This document shows positions 26,161-39,900 of a stretch of 64,000 nt of DNA, one piece after another. The DNA comes from Sinotaia quadrata. Its lineage: Eukaryota > Mollusca > Gastropoda > Architaenioglossa > Viviparidae. The notes beneath the pieces were generated by a model that ran no database searches, had not been told where the DNA came from, and saw only the letters and a program-made list of their open reading frames with translations. The DNA lies in assembly GCA_028829895.1 (NCBI GenBank), contig CM054178.1, positions 22,042,006 to 22,106,005 of the forward strand. The letters run 5' to 3'. Position 1 is the stretch's first letter; each line of letters begins with the position of its first letter. Made by a program: the position numbers and the translations under genes.

Positions 26161-27224
26161 TGAGCTATACTCTTGTTAGTTATTTGACTAGTGACTCTAG
26201 TATTTTTTCATTTAGAGTATATTGTATTTAATTAGACATTTTCTAAATTGGAATTCAAATTTATATCGAATGATTAAGACTATCAAATGTTTGTCTTTGT
26301 TGTCGTTGTTGTTGTAGCGATCACTTCTTTTCCCCACAGGAATTGCGAGGAAACTTTTCATCTTCTTGATGTTCTCAGTTTCTGTAGAGTTCCTATGGGG
26401 CCTTCCTCCTTACTCTGTTCTAGGAGGGTAGTAATGTTAAAAAAAAATGTGGAAGATTTATGGAAGTTATGGAATTAGTTTTCCACTTGCCTGTCGTTGT
26501 TTACAGTTTACTTGCATGCTTTATTCGTGTGTCAGTTATTGTATGCATTGGTTTTCCTAGGAATTGTGTTAATAGATGTGTGTATAGAATTTTTTTTTAT
26601 TAAAAAAATGTGAGGAAGCTATTTTTAACTTCCTTTAAGTTTGTGGTTTTCTTTTCAAATATTATATATATATATTAAAAAAAAAAGATATTTTTTCAAG
26701 TCAATTTTGCATCCATCATTTTCATGTCCAACAATCCAGGTTCTATAATTTCTATGACCAGCAGTTTTATTTCCAATGCAACAATTATGTTTTCATCATT
26801 TGTGCCAAAGATCCTAGGTCCATATATATATTATGTGGGGAGGGGGGGAGGAGGAGGAGAGAGAGAGAAAGAGAGACTAAATCGATGGGGGTGTTTTTTG
26901 GCTTGCAGTGTGTAAATGAAAGTGCATAATAATTAATACTGAATTTCAGAAACTAAGACCGAAAATCTACTGTCTTCTCTGAAATTAACAAATTCATGGA
27001 TCTCGTCAGTATAACCTACTGGATTACTACTTTCAGTTTCTTTATTAATATATATTCATTGAACTGAAATTGTATATTGGTCGTGCAGTCAACAGGAAAC
27101 CAGAGAAGGGTGGGGTGGGCCGAGAGTTCCGGCGAGAAAGGGGGACTTGTCTGTACTGAAAGAAATAATACTTTATTTGCTTAAAAAATATATAACGCCT
27201 ACATTTGTTCTTGTTTTGAAATAG

Positions 27225-29410
27225 AATATCCGGGACGATCATTACGCCACATGACGGTGTTATTTCCCTTAGAATTTATGACTGTATACTACACTTATTG
27301 TTGCGGATTCTCATATCTAAAGAAAACAAAGGAATTTATCTGAATATTCTTTATTGCTTTACCTTCTGGCCAAGGTCAACAGATATCTTGGTGAAGTTAA
27401 GTCCTAAAAAATAAACAAAAGCCTGACTGGACATAGAGCGGATATTTTAAATATTTTTTTTATCAGCTCCCTTGATAGACCAATGCACTGATAATTAAGG
27501 TTTGAGAAGATAATAAAGCAAATAAATTTAGTAGTGTAAGCTTAATCGATTTAGCGTTAAAAATATTTATTTTGACAATTAAAACTAAACGAGACACTTA
27601 CTTAAAATAATGGCTTTTCCTATGGACTTGCGGCTTGTGATAAAATAGTTTCGGTGTTCTTCGGTTCTAGAGAGCAGAATCTTTTATTAAAGGATTAACT
27701 GACAATATTTACAGTACCGGAGTTTATTGCCCTCAAACTGTGTTTACGTGTCGCGCAGTGTCATTGAAAGTACAATCACCGGATCGGGGCGCGTTCAGTA
27801 CCTTGTAGCCCGAAATATAGTGTCAATAATCGGCAGGCGGGTCCAGAGAAGACTATTATTTTGTCGAGCACGAAATAAAATTACTTATTGCCGGGTCCAT
27901 CCAGAAATCGGTGGTTCAGATTTTAATACCAGGGTAAACACTCCAGCGGAGTTTAGAAGTGGCTGTGTGATATCTTGGCCATAAAGTCTACTGTGTCGAC
28001 TGGAAAGTGATACTCAATGATAACAAGAATATGCAGTCAGCGTCACCGTCGACGGGGTCGTGGTGTCACGTGACATTTTTCTTGATCATGTTCACGCAAC
28101 CACTGGTCCGGAGGCAGACAAACCGAAGAATGTTCGCCGGAAGAACAAATTATGCTACAATGTAGCATTGTTACAATACTGACTATTTTACAAATAATAA
28201 CATTGTTACATCACTGATTGTATTAGCAGTACTCAAATTACTGGGCTACTGAATAGATTAGCAATAATTATATTGTTGCACTACTAACTATATTACCAAT
28301 AATCAAATTGTTACACTATTGATTATATTACCAATAACAATATTATTATACTACTAAATATATTAGCAATAATAACATTAATACACTACTATTTATATTG
28401 CCAATAATTACATCATTACACTACTGATTGTGTTACCAATAATAACATTATTATGCTACTAAATATATTAGCAATAATAATTATTTTACACTACTATTTA
28501 TATTGTCAATAATGACATCATTACACTATTGATTGTGTTACCAATAATAACATTATTATACTACTAAATATATTATCAATAATAACTATTTATATTGCCA
28601 ATAATAACATAATTGAACTTGTATTATGTTGCCAAAAAATCATTATTATAATACTCAATTTAATTACCAGTAATAGCATTATTACATGACTACATATATT
28701 AGCAATAATTACATCATTACACAACTGATTAAGTAATAACATTAATATATGTCTAATATATTATACCAATAATAATAACAGTATTGCACTACTAATTATA
28801 TTAGCAGTAGTAACATCATTAAACTAAAAAGTATAGTCCCAATAAGAGCTTAATTACGTACCTAAAATACTAACAATAATAACATATCACATTGCTGAAA
28901 TTGTTACTGATAACAAGATTATTACGCTACTAAATATATTATCAATAATAAAATTATTACACTGCTAATTATATACCAATAATAGCATTATTGCACTACT
29001 GGTTATATTACCAATAATAAAATTATTACATTAGTAATTACTAATAATAGAATTATTACACTAATAATTATATTACTAATAATAAAATGATTACACTACT
29101 AATTATGTTACTAATAATAGCATTATTACACTACTAATTATATTACCAATAATAAAATGATTACATTACTAATTATATTATCAGTTATAGTATTAATATA
29201 TTACCAATAACAAAATGATTACATTACTAATTAGCTTACCCATAATAGCATTATTACACTACTAATTATACTACCAATAATAACATTATTATATTTTAGT
29301 CGTTTCTGTCCACTTTATTTTATGCTTTATAATCTGCAATTTGAAGAGAGAGTGCACAAATTAGCAGCTGCATAAAAAGCATGCACGAAGCATGGTGAGT
29401 AGAAAAATGC
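27225..29410 (+). repeat. Direct duplication, unit B (about 2.2 kb)
   Basis: Same block order as unit A, but the internal AT minisatellite has expanded to about 1.1 kb. The intervening 26161-27224 holds polypurine and AT runs and no gene. Confidence 0.8.
28170..29300. repeat. Expanded AT-rich minisatellite inside unit B
   Basis: About 30 diverged copies of a 35-38 bp unit of the type attacactactaattatatt plus accaataataacatt. The central part is most uniform, suggesting recent expansion from the middle. Confidence 0.9.
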
Positions 29411-29499
29411 AGAAGGCCTTAAAATTCACATACCGTAATTTTTCTACACATAAAATCTCTCAAATAATTTTTTTTTTCAATCAAATGTATAGATCGCCA

Positions 29500-29620
29500 A
29501 ACTGGTGCGACCTGTTTCATCCCCTTCCGCCAGCCCTCCTGCCCTCCACCTCAGACACACCGCGAGGCCGTGGGACTCCCCCAGAGGCAGACCAAGACTG
29601 AGAACATCGTGAAGATGAAA
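29500..29620 (+). repeat. GC-rich patch, inverted copy of 36880-37020
   Basis: The sequence from caaactggtgcgacctgtt through ccctccacctcagacacacc to tgagaacatcgtgaagatga is the reverse complement, with few changes, of 36880-37020. It stands out from its AT-rich surroundings and ends at a different composition on both sides. Confidence 0.8.
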
Positions 29621-29799
29621 GGTATAAATTTCGAAAAGCTACAAAGGACTGTCAATATAGTATAAATCTCTTAATCCATTTGTCCAATTCACAATCCATT
29701 CATCTTCTATCTAATCTATCTATCGAGCCATCCGTCTGTCTCTGGATATATTTATATCTATACATTTGCATCTAGCTGTCTCTCTCCATCCGTGTGTTT

Positions 29800-30035
29800 A
29801 TCTATTTCGCTGTCTGTCGATATCACTTTGTCTCTCTCTCTCTCTCTCTAGCCATATATCTAGCTGTCTCTCTCCATCCGTTTATTTATCTATTTCTCTG
29901 TCCATATCTCTTTGTCTCTGTCTCTAGTCATATATCTAGCTGTCTCTCTCTCCATACGTTTGTTTATCTATTTCTCTCTCTATCCGTATCTCTTTGTCTG
30001 TCTCTAGCCATATATCTAGCTGTCTCTGTCCATCA
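29800..30035. repeat. Pyrimidine-rich minisatellite of about 75 bp, 3-4 copies
   Basis: Units share atatctagctgtctctctcc, atccgtttgtttatctattt and tctctttgtctctctctag. The 122-codon frame across it is a repeat by-product. Confidence 0.85.
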
Positions 30036-30660
30036 GGTTAGAGGTAATACCCACGTAGATGATCACACAAATAAAAAGGAAGTTTATATATATATTAAAT
30101 CAACTGTCATGTGTTTATTTTTTGCGTACGTTTTTCCCTTAATAATTGATTCAAAGCTCTAATACACCTCACTTTGTGTAGGTGGGAATAAATTCAATAC
30201 TGAGCGGTCCACGTGGAGTTAGAGTCTCCAGAATTTAATCAGGGTAACCAAGTCTTTCCAGAGCTACCCAAGCCCTATGGAGGGAATGAAGCAAACATCA
30301 CCACCACTACCAACAACCCATAAGTGACGACGTTAAATTGATGAAATATTTTTGCAGGCTTTGAAGGTGAAACAACAATAGTGAAACACGTTCCTGTTGC
30401 TTATTTTCATTTTTAATTCTTTCTACAAATATATGTTCATTTTATTTTACTCTTTCACTGACTGAAATCATGCTGTAAAGCTTTTCTTTTCATGCCTAAA
30501 GTATAATTTATTTACCTTAAAAACAACTCTTATTTCCAAATTTACCGAAGTGAGCAGTTTTGTATTCAGTTTTAAAGTATGCTTTTGAAAACTGAAAACG
30601 AATGAATCATTAGGCAAAGAAAAAACATTTTATGAAGGAAACCCCTCTCGCTAAGCATTC

Positions 30661-30661
<1 letters not shown>

Positions 30662-30734
<73 letters not shown>
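30662..30734. repeat. (AC)n microsatellite
   Basis: A pure AC run of about 73 bp, about 125 bp upstream of the peroxidase TATA box. Confidence 0.95.
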
Positions 30735-30738
<4 letters not shown>

Positions 30739-30857
30739 AAACCAATAACACAGTTTCTAACAACAAACAGCAACAAAAATCAGCCAACCAAAATTAATTT
30801 TAAAATAATATATTTTTTTTAAAAATCACCGAGACTGACAAGACGGATGTTAGAACG

Positions 30858-30866
30858 TATAAAAGG
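30858..30866 (+). promoter_or_regulatory. TATA box of the peroxidase gene
   Basis: TATAAAAGG, a near-perfect TATA element, 96 bp upstream of the signal-peptide ATG at 30962. Transcription would start near 30885-30895, in the pyrimidine-rich ctattaccttctc, giving a 5' UTR of about 70 nt. Its position relative to the reconstructed exon 1 is what supports it. Confidence 0.7.
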
Positions 30867-30961
30867 AATCCAGACAAAACTCAACCTATTACCTTCTCTA
30901 GTTTGACAATTATAGTTGGGTGTACACCCAGTTTACCTCACCCGATTCTCGATCAACTTCC

Positions 30962-33900
30962 ATGCAGTACGAACGGTTTTGCGTCTCAGTCGCTACTGCG
31001 GCATTTTGTCTTATTTCCTACGCAAGTACACGTAAGTATTCTTTCTTTCTTTCTTTTTTTCTTTCTTTCTTTTAAATTTAAAATTTACCCTGTTTACAAA
31101 CAAAAGACAGTTTTAATGCCGTTAATGAATGGCGGTAATTGAAATAAGTAGATAAAATTGTTAAATAGAAACAACAACAAAATCAATTAAATATATAAGA
31201 CTGCTAAGAACTGTTCTATAAAGATAAGACTTTTAAATAAACAAACAGAATACTGCATCAATTTCGAGCGGGGTGGGGTGGGGGTAATCGCATTGTCCTA
31301 TAATAAACGCTTCAAACTAAGTACTTTGTTGTTCAATTGCTGGAGATTTTAAGATTTTGCTGGAGGTTAAACGGTACTTTGAGTAGAGAGAAAAAAATTA
31401 ATATTATTTGCAAAAGGAAAACAAGAACATATAAAATAGGTTTTAATGTTAGACTGAACCCAAGTATACGATGTATTCTTACACGTCAGTTCAACATTTG
31501 CTGTTTCAATTGTTATGCTCCTTGCTCCCACATTCCAAAGACTATAAGACTGGACGGTGCTGGTACACATTCCAGCTTCTGTATCAGAGGGTTAGGATGT
31601 GGAGAGCTGAGGGTCAGTAGTTGTGTTTTACCTATAGTTGTCTCGTCTGTTTCGTCCTGTGTCACTGCAATCATTTATGTCTCATGTTTACTCCTAATAT
31701 CTATCTTTAGTTTCAATATTATTAATTAACAGAGGGGTTAGTTTACCACTAAGGATTTTTTGCATTGGTGTATCAATGAATGATCTTTTTAGTGTATTTT
31801 GTTTCGACGGATTTTTAAAATTTATTTTGCTTGAAAATATTATTATTATTGGTTGCGTTCTTTACATCTTATATGCGTTATCAGTATTTTTAAATCAATA
31901 CTAAATTTTATTAAATTATTATTCTTATTTTAAGATTGCGTTATAGTCTAATTCAATGGTCGTTTTGTGACCGTCTGTTTTATCGTCACATTATAATTGT
32001 CTCTGGCTGTATTATTGTGAAGTCCGTTGTGGCATTGTGTGTGTCTTCTCACGTCATTGCCTGATAAGAGTGACGAACAGGAGGTGGGGGTTCGAGCCGA
32101 GGAATAGAGTAGATGCTGTGAATGGAAAGACGGTCCCTCCTAGATGTAACTGAGAAGTACCCCGTCCCGCCGCAAAGGAACTTACATAAAGTGGTTCTTT
32201 GTGGGTAGTGATCTATCACGAATAATAAAAAATTAAATAGTAGTGTTCAGTCTAGTAGGTGGAGAATTGAAATAAGTGAGAAGTCGACATTAAAAGAAAA
32301 CTGAAAATGTATCCTTCGGGTGAATAGCGAGAAATATTTCCTTGGTCTCTTTGTGTCTGTTTATAAGCGAAATAATTGAGTATTTCTTCCATGACAAAAT
32401 AAACCTAGCTATCAAACAACATACTATTCGACATGTCACATTCAGTTATTTTAACTTTCGTATTCGTGATAAATCACGAATGCCAAAGATTTCCCCAAAG
32501 ACTATAAACTATAGTCCTTAAGATTGTTGGGGGGTTCGAGCCGATAAATTTTCAAAAAAAAAATATTGGAACTGTTAAACAAAACATATTTATAATAGGT
32601 ACTTAAACAATTATTATAATATAATTTAAATTCCTTTTTTAAAGACCTCTTATAAACCTAAGCTGCATAAGTCTGCAAATATTCTAATTAAGCGCATATA
32701 TCTTTTATTAAAAGATATACATTTTCCTTAAAATTTACGAAAACTTTAGTATATGTCAAAACTTTGCGTTAGTAAGGGAGACAATTGAAGCGCTCTTCCA
32801 TTCACTTTAGTGAATGCGTATGGCGGTTGGGATTTTTGTTATTTTTCGCTGTCATTTCCTCTCAGAAGTTACAGTAATGCTCTGTCTGTGGTGCGTTCAT
32901 TAATGCGATTGCTCGCTTAGCGCTTCGCCGTTCCCCATAGTGAACACGCGATGTAACCAAGATGGCGGAGGTTTCTTTTTCTTTTTCTTTTCCCTCTGAC
33001 ATTACCCCTCAGAAGTCGCAGAATACTTTTTATCATCAGATATTTTCGGTCTTGGGTTGCTTCGGGGGTACTTCCTCTCCTCACTGGATTCTGGAGAGGG
33101 AAGACCGTGGTGGTGGTTATTTAATCACTCGTCTTTGTAGATGTGAAGTTCTGGATTTTTTTTTTCCGGTTGTGTTCACGTTGAGAGAGCGCTGATGCAC
33201 TAACCACAAAATATCTTTTTTCGAATTAAACTTATGTTAGATCATCTTTTCAAAATTATTTTTATTGTAGTTTATTCATCTGTTATTGAAAAAAAACCCA
33301 CACAAATAGCAATTTACAGAATATATAGTCTATTTCCACAGTATCTAAGTACCATTAATCTAATTGTGAATTACTATCATCTTACCATACAAACAATAAA
33401 TTACATTTCCTTCAGTGTTTGTGTTTTACTTCTGATAATGAGAAAATTACAAATTCTTGTTGTCATCTGTGTTATTTTATTATTGAAACATACTCTACTC
33501 TACTATTAAATATACTGTTTATACTTCCTTGCTGACAATAGAAACAAGTTTTTAAAATAATTCAGTACAGTCCTTGAAGTTGATGCAAGGGAAACAAATT
33601 ATGTGAGCTTTTAAAAGTCATTCCAAAGTCTTAAAATATTAAAGATTCTCTTAACTTTCCTTAAATACAAATAGCTTTTATTATAAAATTACATTTTCTT
33701 GAAAAGACCACTTCGATATTTGCTTTCTACTGCTATGGGAGATAATTTGAAAGAGAGAGTGGTCACCGCCGTGGCATTTACTTTAGTTCCAGCAATGAAT
33801 TGTATAAAGTAGTGCAAAGGCTATTCCATCCAACTTCTCGTCTCTCACTTTTGGTTGTGTAAAATCATTCAAAAGATCTTGTTGATTTCACATATGAAGA

Positions 33901-36900
33901 GGAAATCTTTTGTACATTCCCTAAGTATGAAAAAAAGTGGTTTGAGACTGATTTTAACCATTTACTACTGGTTATCCACATTCAAAAACCTCTGGATCAA
34001 TCTTAGAGATTTCAACTGTTCATAATCATCACTGAGCATGGCTGCCTTTATTTGTGAATCTTTTACTTCTCAACTAGTGGTAACAGAAATGGCTACATCG
34101 ATTGCAAGTCCATTCAAGTTAAGAAGAAAAGCAGTAGAATTAGAGATTTTGGACCTATACAATTCAGCTGATCAAGCACAATAGATGATAATTTTTGGAA
34201 TCTAGCTGACAGAAAATAGTTTCTTGCTTTAAAAACATAGGATACATAATAATTTTTTTTTAATGCTTTAAAAATGTATGAATCACAATAATTAAAAATA
34301 AATTAATTATATTCCACTTATCTAAGTGAAGCTTTCTTTTCAACAATGAGCATAGCAAAATAAAAATACAGATTTTGACTTACCAGAATATCTAACTAAA
34401 ATATTTTCTCCATTCAGTGTTAATGTGTGTTTATGGTTAATATGTTTAACGTTTTCATTATTTATATGTTTGCTTATGAAAATCCACATACACAAAACAA
34501 TAACAAAGAATATTTTTAATTAACTATAAGTGGCTATCTTCTATCTATTTTAATGTAAGAATAATAAATATATTATACTGGTACAACAGTTTTAAAAAAT
34601 AAATAAGATGAAAACTGTTTTGATATTAAATTATCTTCCAGATAAAATTAAAAAATGCTAAATTTACATAGTACTAGTGAAGAAATAATTGCCAAATAAT
34701 TTAAAGAAACCTTTTTTTTTTTTACATGTAAAATTAACTAGTTGATGTTAAATAAGATGTTTTGCATATTATTTAATGTCCAATACAAAATATACTTTGC
34801 AAAACTGTAGGCTCCCACCATGTGATGTGCTCTTGGCCATGGTAATGTTGGGGATCACTGATATACAGGAATACTTGCTATTAATTCTTCTTTTAAATGT
34901 AATTTGAATAAGTTCTAGAAACATATCTCCATTCTCTCACAGTGATTATGAGTCTTAATTCACAGCAATTTTAAATATATTTCTAATAACTAATCATATT
35001 TGTAGAAGAAAAAAATTCAATTAATTGTAGTTAATTTTCTAAGGTTACAACCTCAAGACAAAATAAAATCACACAACATTTACTTTTAATTAACTTCCAT
35101 TCTAATTGGCAAAGTGGAATAAAAGATTTACATTTTTTTAAAGTGTACTGAAATGTATATAAAATGGTTTGTTGAGGGAGATAATTAATATCAGACATGG
35201 TTTCAATTACTTCTTTTTGTTTTTAATTTTTACTATGTTGTTCTAAAAACTTCTCTTTTATTTCTCACAAAACCCATGAATTTTTACTCATAGCAATTTT
35301 GAACTTGTATCGAATAATATTTTTTCACATAACTAAACATTATATTAAAATATTAGTTACAACACACACAAATTATAAAATGAACTGTAATTCATTTTTC
35401 CAATGCTTCAGTCACAAGCCTTAAGGTACATATCCAGAAAAAAAAATGTATTTCACAAGATGAATTAAACGTCATGCACAATTGACTTTTAGTTAATTTC
35501 CACATTTACTGGCAAAGAATTTGGTCAACAGTTATAAGTTTCTAACACTTGTGAACTTCCTATTTCATAATTTATTGTAAACCAAAAGTTGTCTATTCTG
35601 ATGCAAGCACAACTAAATAAACAACAAGATGGTGTCTTTCATTCACTACCATGATTTTGCTTTTTGTCAAGTGAATAAATTTGTGAGTAAGAGACACAAG
35701 TTTCACCAGTTATATTCTAAGTAAACAATTTTAATATAAAGAAATACATGTATGTATGTAACTTCTTCATATATAACAAAAACTCTAAAATTAAAGAGGG
35801 TTAATTTTACTTTTGTCCTAATGATGTTTACTAAAAATAGTAAAGCCTAATAATAGGCTTTAGTATTGAGACCACCATCTAGTGACCCCAAAATATAGTG
35901 AGAGAAATCAAGTCCTTTTGGAGCAAACCAGGACAGAGAACATCTGAAGATAAAATTACTATAACTATTTGGCATTTGTGTTATACCACAAATCATATAA
36001 TTTAAATAGCAGCTGTTCAGTCATATATGTGAAGCATTTTAGCTACAGTGTATTTGTTAAAAGTCTTCATTAAAAGAAAAATGCATTGCTTGCAAATACT
36101 GAAAACATCTGTCAAGTATATTTCATGGCTGAATAATAATCTCAAAAATATTTTCTTGATATCTTTGTGTCTGGTTATCAATCATTCTCAATACAGCTTA
36201 AAAATTGATTAGTCGTTATTGCACAGATGTATGTTCTGTCTGTATACAAATAGTTAATCTATTAAAATAGTTAATTTGTGAAACAATACTTTGAAATATA
36301 TATCTATATATCTTTGAGTTAGATCTTATACAATAGGGATCAACATTTAGTTTTGTATAATCAATGATTATTTTGCACTTGCTGATAATTGATTTTACTT
36401 ACAAATTGGCTCAAAATTCAAATTCACCATTGGCTTATTTTAAGTGTTTCTGAATCAGTAGTGTTGCATATTGCATATAAACTTCATTTCTTATTTTATA
36501 TTTGTGATGAATCACAAATAGTCAAACATTACCCCAAAGACTATAAACTATAGCCTTTTAGATTAATGGGGGTTCGGAGCTAACAAATTAAAAAAAAAAA
36601 TTATTGCAATAGTTATTTCAAAGCTAATTTATAATTGGTAATCAAAGAATCACTATATCAGAATTTATGAGGTTTTTTAAAATTCATCAAGAAGTCTTAA
36701 AATATTAAAGATTCTCTGAACTTTCCTTAAACGCAAATATCTTTTATTATAAAATTTACACTTTCTTGAAAGACCACTTTGATATTTTTCATTTGTTTGC
36801 TTTCTACTGCTATGGGAGATAATTTGAGAGACAGAGAGCGCATTGGTGTGTTTCGCTTACACTCGCCCCAGAAGCCGCAATAGACCTTTCATCTTGACGA

Positions 36901-39900
36901 TGTTCTCAGTTTTGGTCTGCTTCGGGGGAAGGGGGGTGATTCCCACAGCCTCGCGGTGCGTCTGAGGTGGAGGGAAGGAGGGCTGGCGGAAGGGGGTGTA
37001 ACAGGTTGCACCAGTTTGGCGCACACTCAACCGCCCTCCATCGGGAAGGGGGGATGCGAAGCCGCCTTTTCAGAGCGAAGTGGAACCCGCCGTGACAATT
37101 ACTTAACGCCTGTATTGTATTGTAAAAATTGTAAAAAGTAATGCAAAGGCTGTTCCATCCAACCTCTCGTCTCAGTCGTATTTGTGAAACACTTGAGCCA
37201 TTTGTTAAAAAGTCTTCATTAAAAGAAAATGCATTGCTTGCAAATACTGAAATCATATCTGTTCAGTACATTTCTTGTCTGAATAATAATCAAAATTTTT
37301 TTTTTCTTGATATCTTTGTGTCTGCTTATCAGTCATTCTCAACACAGCTAAATAATTGATTAGTCGTTAGTGCACCGATGTATGTTCTGCCTGTATACAA
37401 ATAATTAATATATTAAAATAGTTCATTTGTGAAATAATATATCTCTTTGAGTTATACCTAATAGGACAATATACAGCCTGCAGATTCGTATAATCAATTC
37501 TTATTTTGCACTTGCTGATAATTGATTTCAGTTATAGAGTAACAGTTTATCCTACTGACTAATCAACTGGGCTGTAGTTTGAAAAATAATAGAAAATCAT
37601 TGACTCAGTAACAGTATCAAATTATTCAAGAGTTATTTGTAAAGAAATGTGATGTCGATACAACAAAATGGTTGCAAATTCAAATTTACCATTGTCTGAT
37701 TTTAAGTGCTTCTTAATCGATAGTGTTGCATATTTCTCGTAATTTTCTTTTTAATATTTGTGATAAATCACAAATAGCCAAAAATTACCCCAAAGGCTAT
37801 AAACTATAGCCTTTTAGAATTTGGGGGGCTTAGAGCTAGTAATATAGCATTAAAAAAAATATTGCAACAGTTATTTCAAAGCTAATCTATAATTGATATT
37901 CAAACAATCACTATATAAGAGTTTACGAATATTTTTAAAATTCACCTTAGAATCTTAAGATCTTGAAGTTTTTCTAATTAATATACCAAATGCAAATATC
38001 TTTTATTATAAAATTTACATCTTCTTAAAGATTCTTATTTAAATTCAGGTATATCCTTTTGTTTACTTTGTACTGCTATGGGAGATAATTTAAATTATAT
38101 ATAGCAGTCATCACTGCTGAGTTATTTACTTAACGCCCGTTAGGAATTGTAAAAAGTAGTGCAAAGGCTGTTTCATCCAACCTCTCGTCTCTCATTTATA
38201 GTTTCTGTAAAATCATTCAAAGCAAAACTGATCTTGTTGTGAAAATCTTTTGTACATTCCCCAGGTATGAAAAAAAAGTGGTTTAACTTTTTCCTTATTT
38301 GTATATTTGCTTATGGAAATCCACATACACATAAAAAGTACAAAGAATATTTTTAATAAACCATAAGTGGCTATTTATGTTAAAGTAAGAATAATAAATA
38401 TATTATACTGGATCAACAGTTTTAAAAAATAAATAAGATAAAAACTGTTTATGATATTTGTTTATTTTTTAAAAAATAAACTACTTGAATTATCTTCCAG
38501 GTAGAATAAAGAAAAGCCAAAATTTAAATAGTAATAGTGAAGGAATACTTGCCTAATAATTTAATGAAACCTTTTTACATGTAAAATTACCTATTTGATG
38601 TTATGTATTATTAAATAAGGTGTTTTGAATATTATTTAATGTCCAGTACAAAATATAACTTTGAAAAATTGATGGCAATACCACACTCTTCTAAAAATGT
38701 GATGTGCTTTGGGCCATAGGAAGGTTGAGGACCACTGATATAGAGGAATACTTGCTATTCATTCTTCTTTTAAATGTAATTTGAATAGGTTCTAGAAACA
38801 TATCTCCAATCTCTCACAGCGATTATGAGTCTTAATTCACAGCAATTTTAAATATATTTCTAATGACTAATCATATTTGTAGATTTCAATTAAAAAAATT
38901 CAATTAATTGTAATTAATTTTTCCAAGTTTTCACCATAAACCTTTATCGTTCAGACCCAAAGGAAAATGTATCTCACAAGACAAAATAAAATCTCACACA
39001 ATTTACTTTTAATTAACTCCCCACCCCACCCCCACCCTTTATGCTTTTTGGCAAAATAGTCAGCAATTAAAAATTTTCTACACTCGTGACTCAAGTGTTT
39101 CTGCTTATCAATTAAATCATTTACACTTGACAATGATCATAATGTGAACATTCATTAAGCGATCATAATTTATTGTATGCTAAGTCTATTATGATGCATG
39201 TATAACTAAATAAACAATAATATGATGCTTTTTATTCACTACCATATAGTAGATTGCTTCCTGCCATGTAAATAAATGTTGGTTTGTGTCACCTATATTT
39301 CACCAGTTGTATTCTTATCACAAGAATGAAGAATGCACAAAAGTAAACAATTTTAAATAAATAAAATGTGGGTACTCCCTTTATATATATATTGAAAACT
39401 CTTAATGATTCTGGAGGACCTTTATTAAATTAAAAGATGAACTTATTTAAGTTTTAAAGGCCCTGAGCATATTAAAATTCTCTTTATAACAGTATCGATA
39501 AACTTAATTATCTAGTAGCACATTTAAAGCAAAACAGTGTTTGAATTAGTAGGCCTTCCAACAGCAAGACATTTAGTTTCAAACATTGAAGATTAACTAC
39601 CATATATATACAGGTAATTGTCCAAAATATTTAATAAATAAATTGTGATTCAAACATTCATTTCGTACACACATATGTATGTATACACACAAACTCGAAC
39701 ATCTCAAAATAGTGAAAAAAATTGTCGAACTGCACACGAATAACATTTGAATTATCTCCCTTTTGTATGAGTTTAGAAATAATATACAAATGAAATTATT
39801 TGCAAATAAAATAAAAGTAAATCAAACTTCAAATTACAAGATTTATACGTATTGTATTCTATTTTGAATTTAGAAGAAATTTGATAAAATAACCAGAAAA

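Noticed and set aside
29794..30162. 122-codon frame rich in Ser/Leu
   Set aside because: Product of a pyrimidine-rich minisatellite.
32040..32110. Possible tRNA-like head (ggttcgagcc resembling a B box)
   Set aside because: No cloverleaf or convincing A box could be folded; the same motif in repeat copies is degenerate.
32962..33195. 77-codon frame starting ATGGCGGAGG in good context
   Set aside because: Part of a repeat family whose other copies do not preserve the frame; low-complexity FSFSF start.
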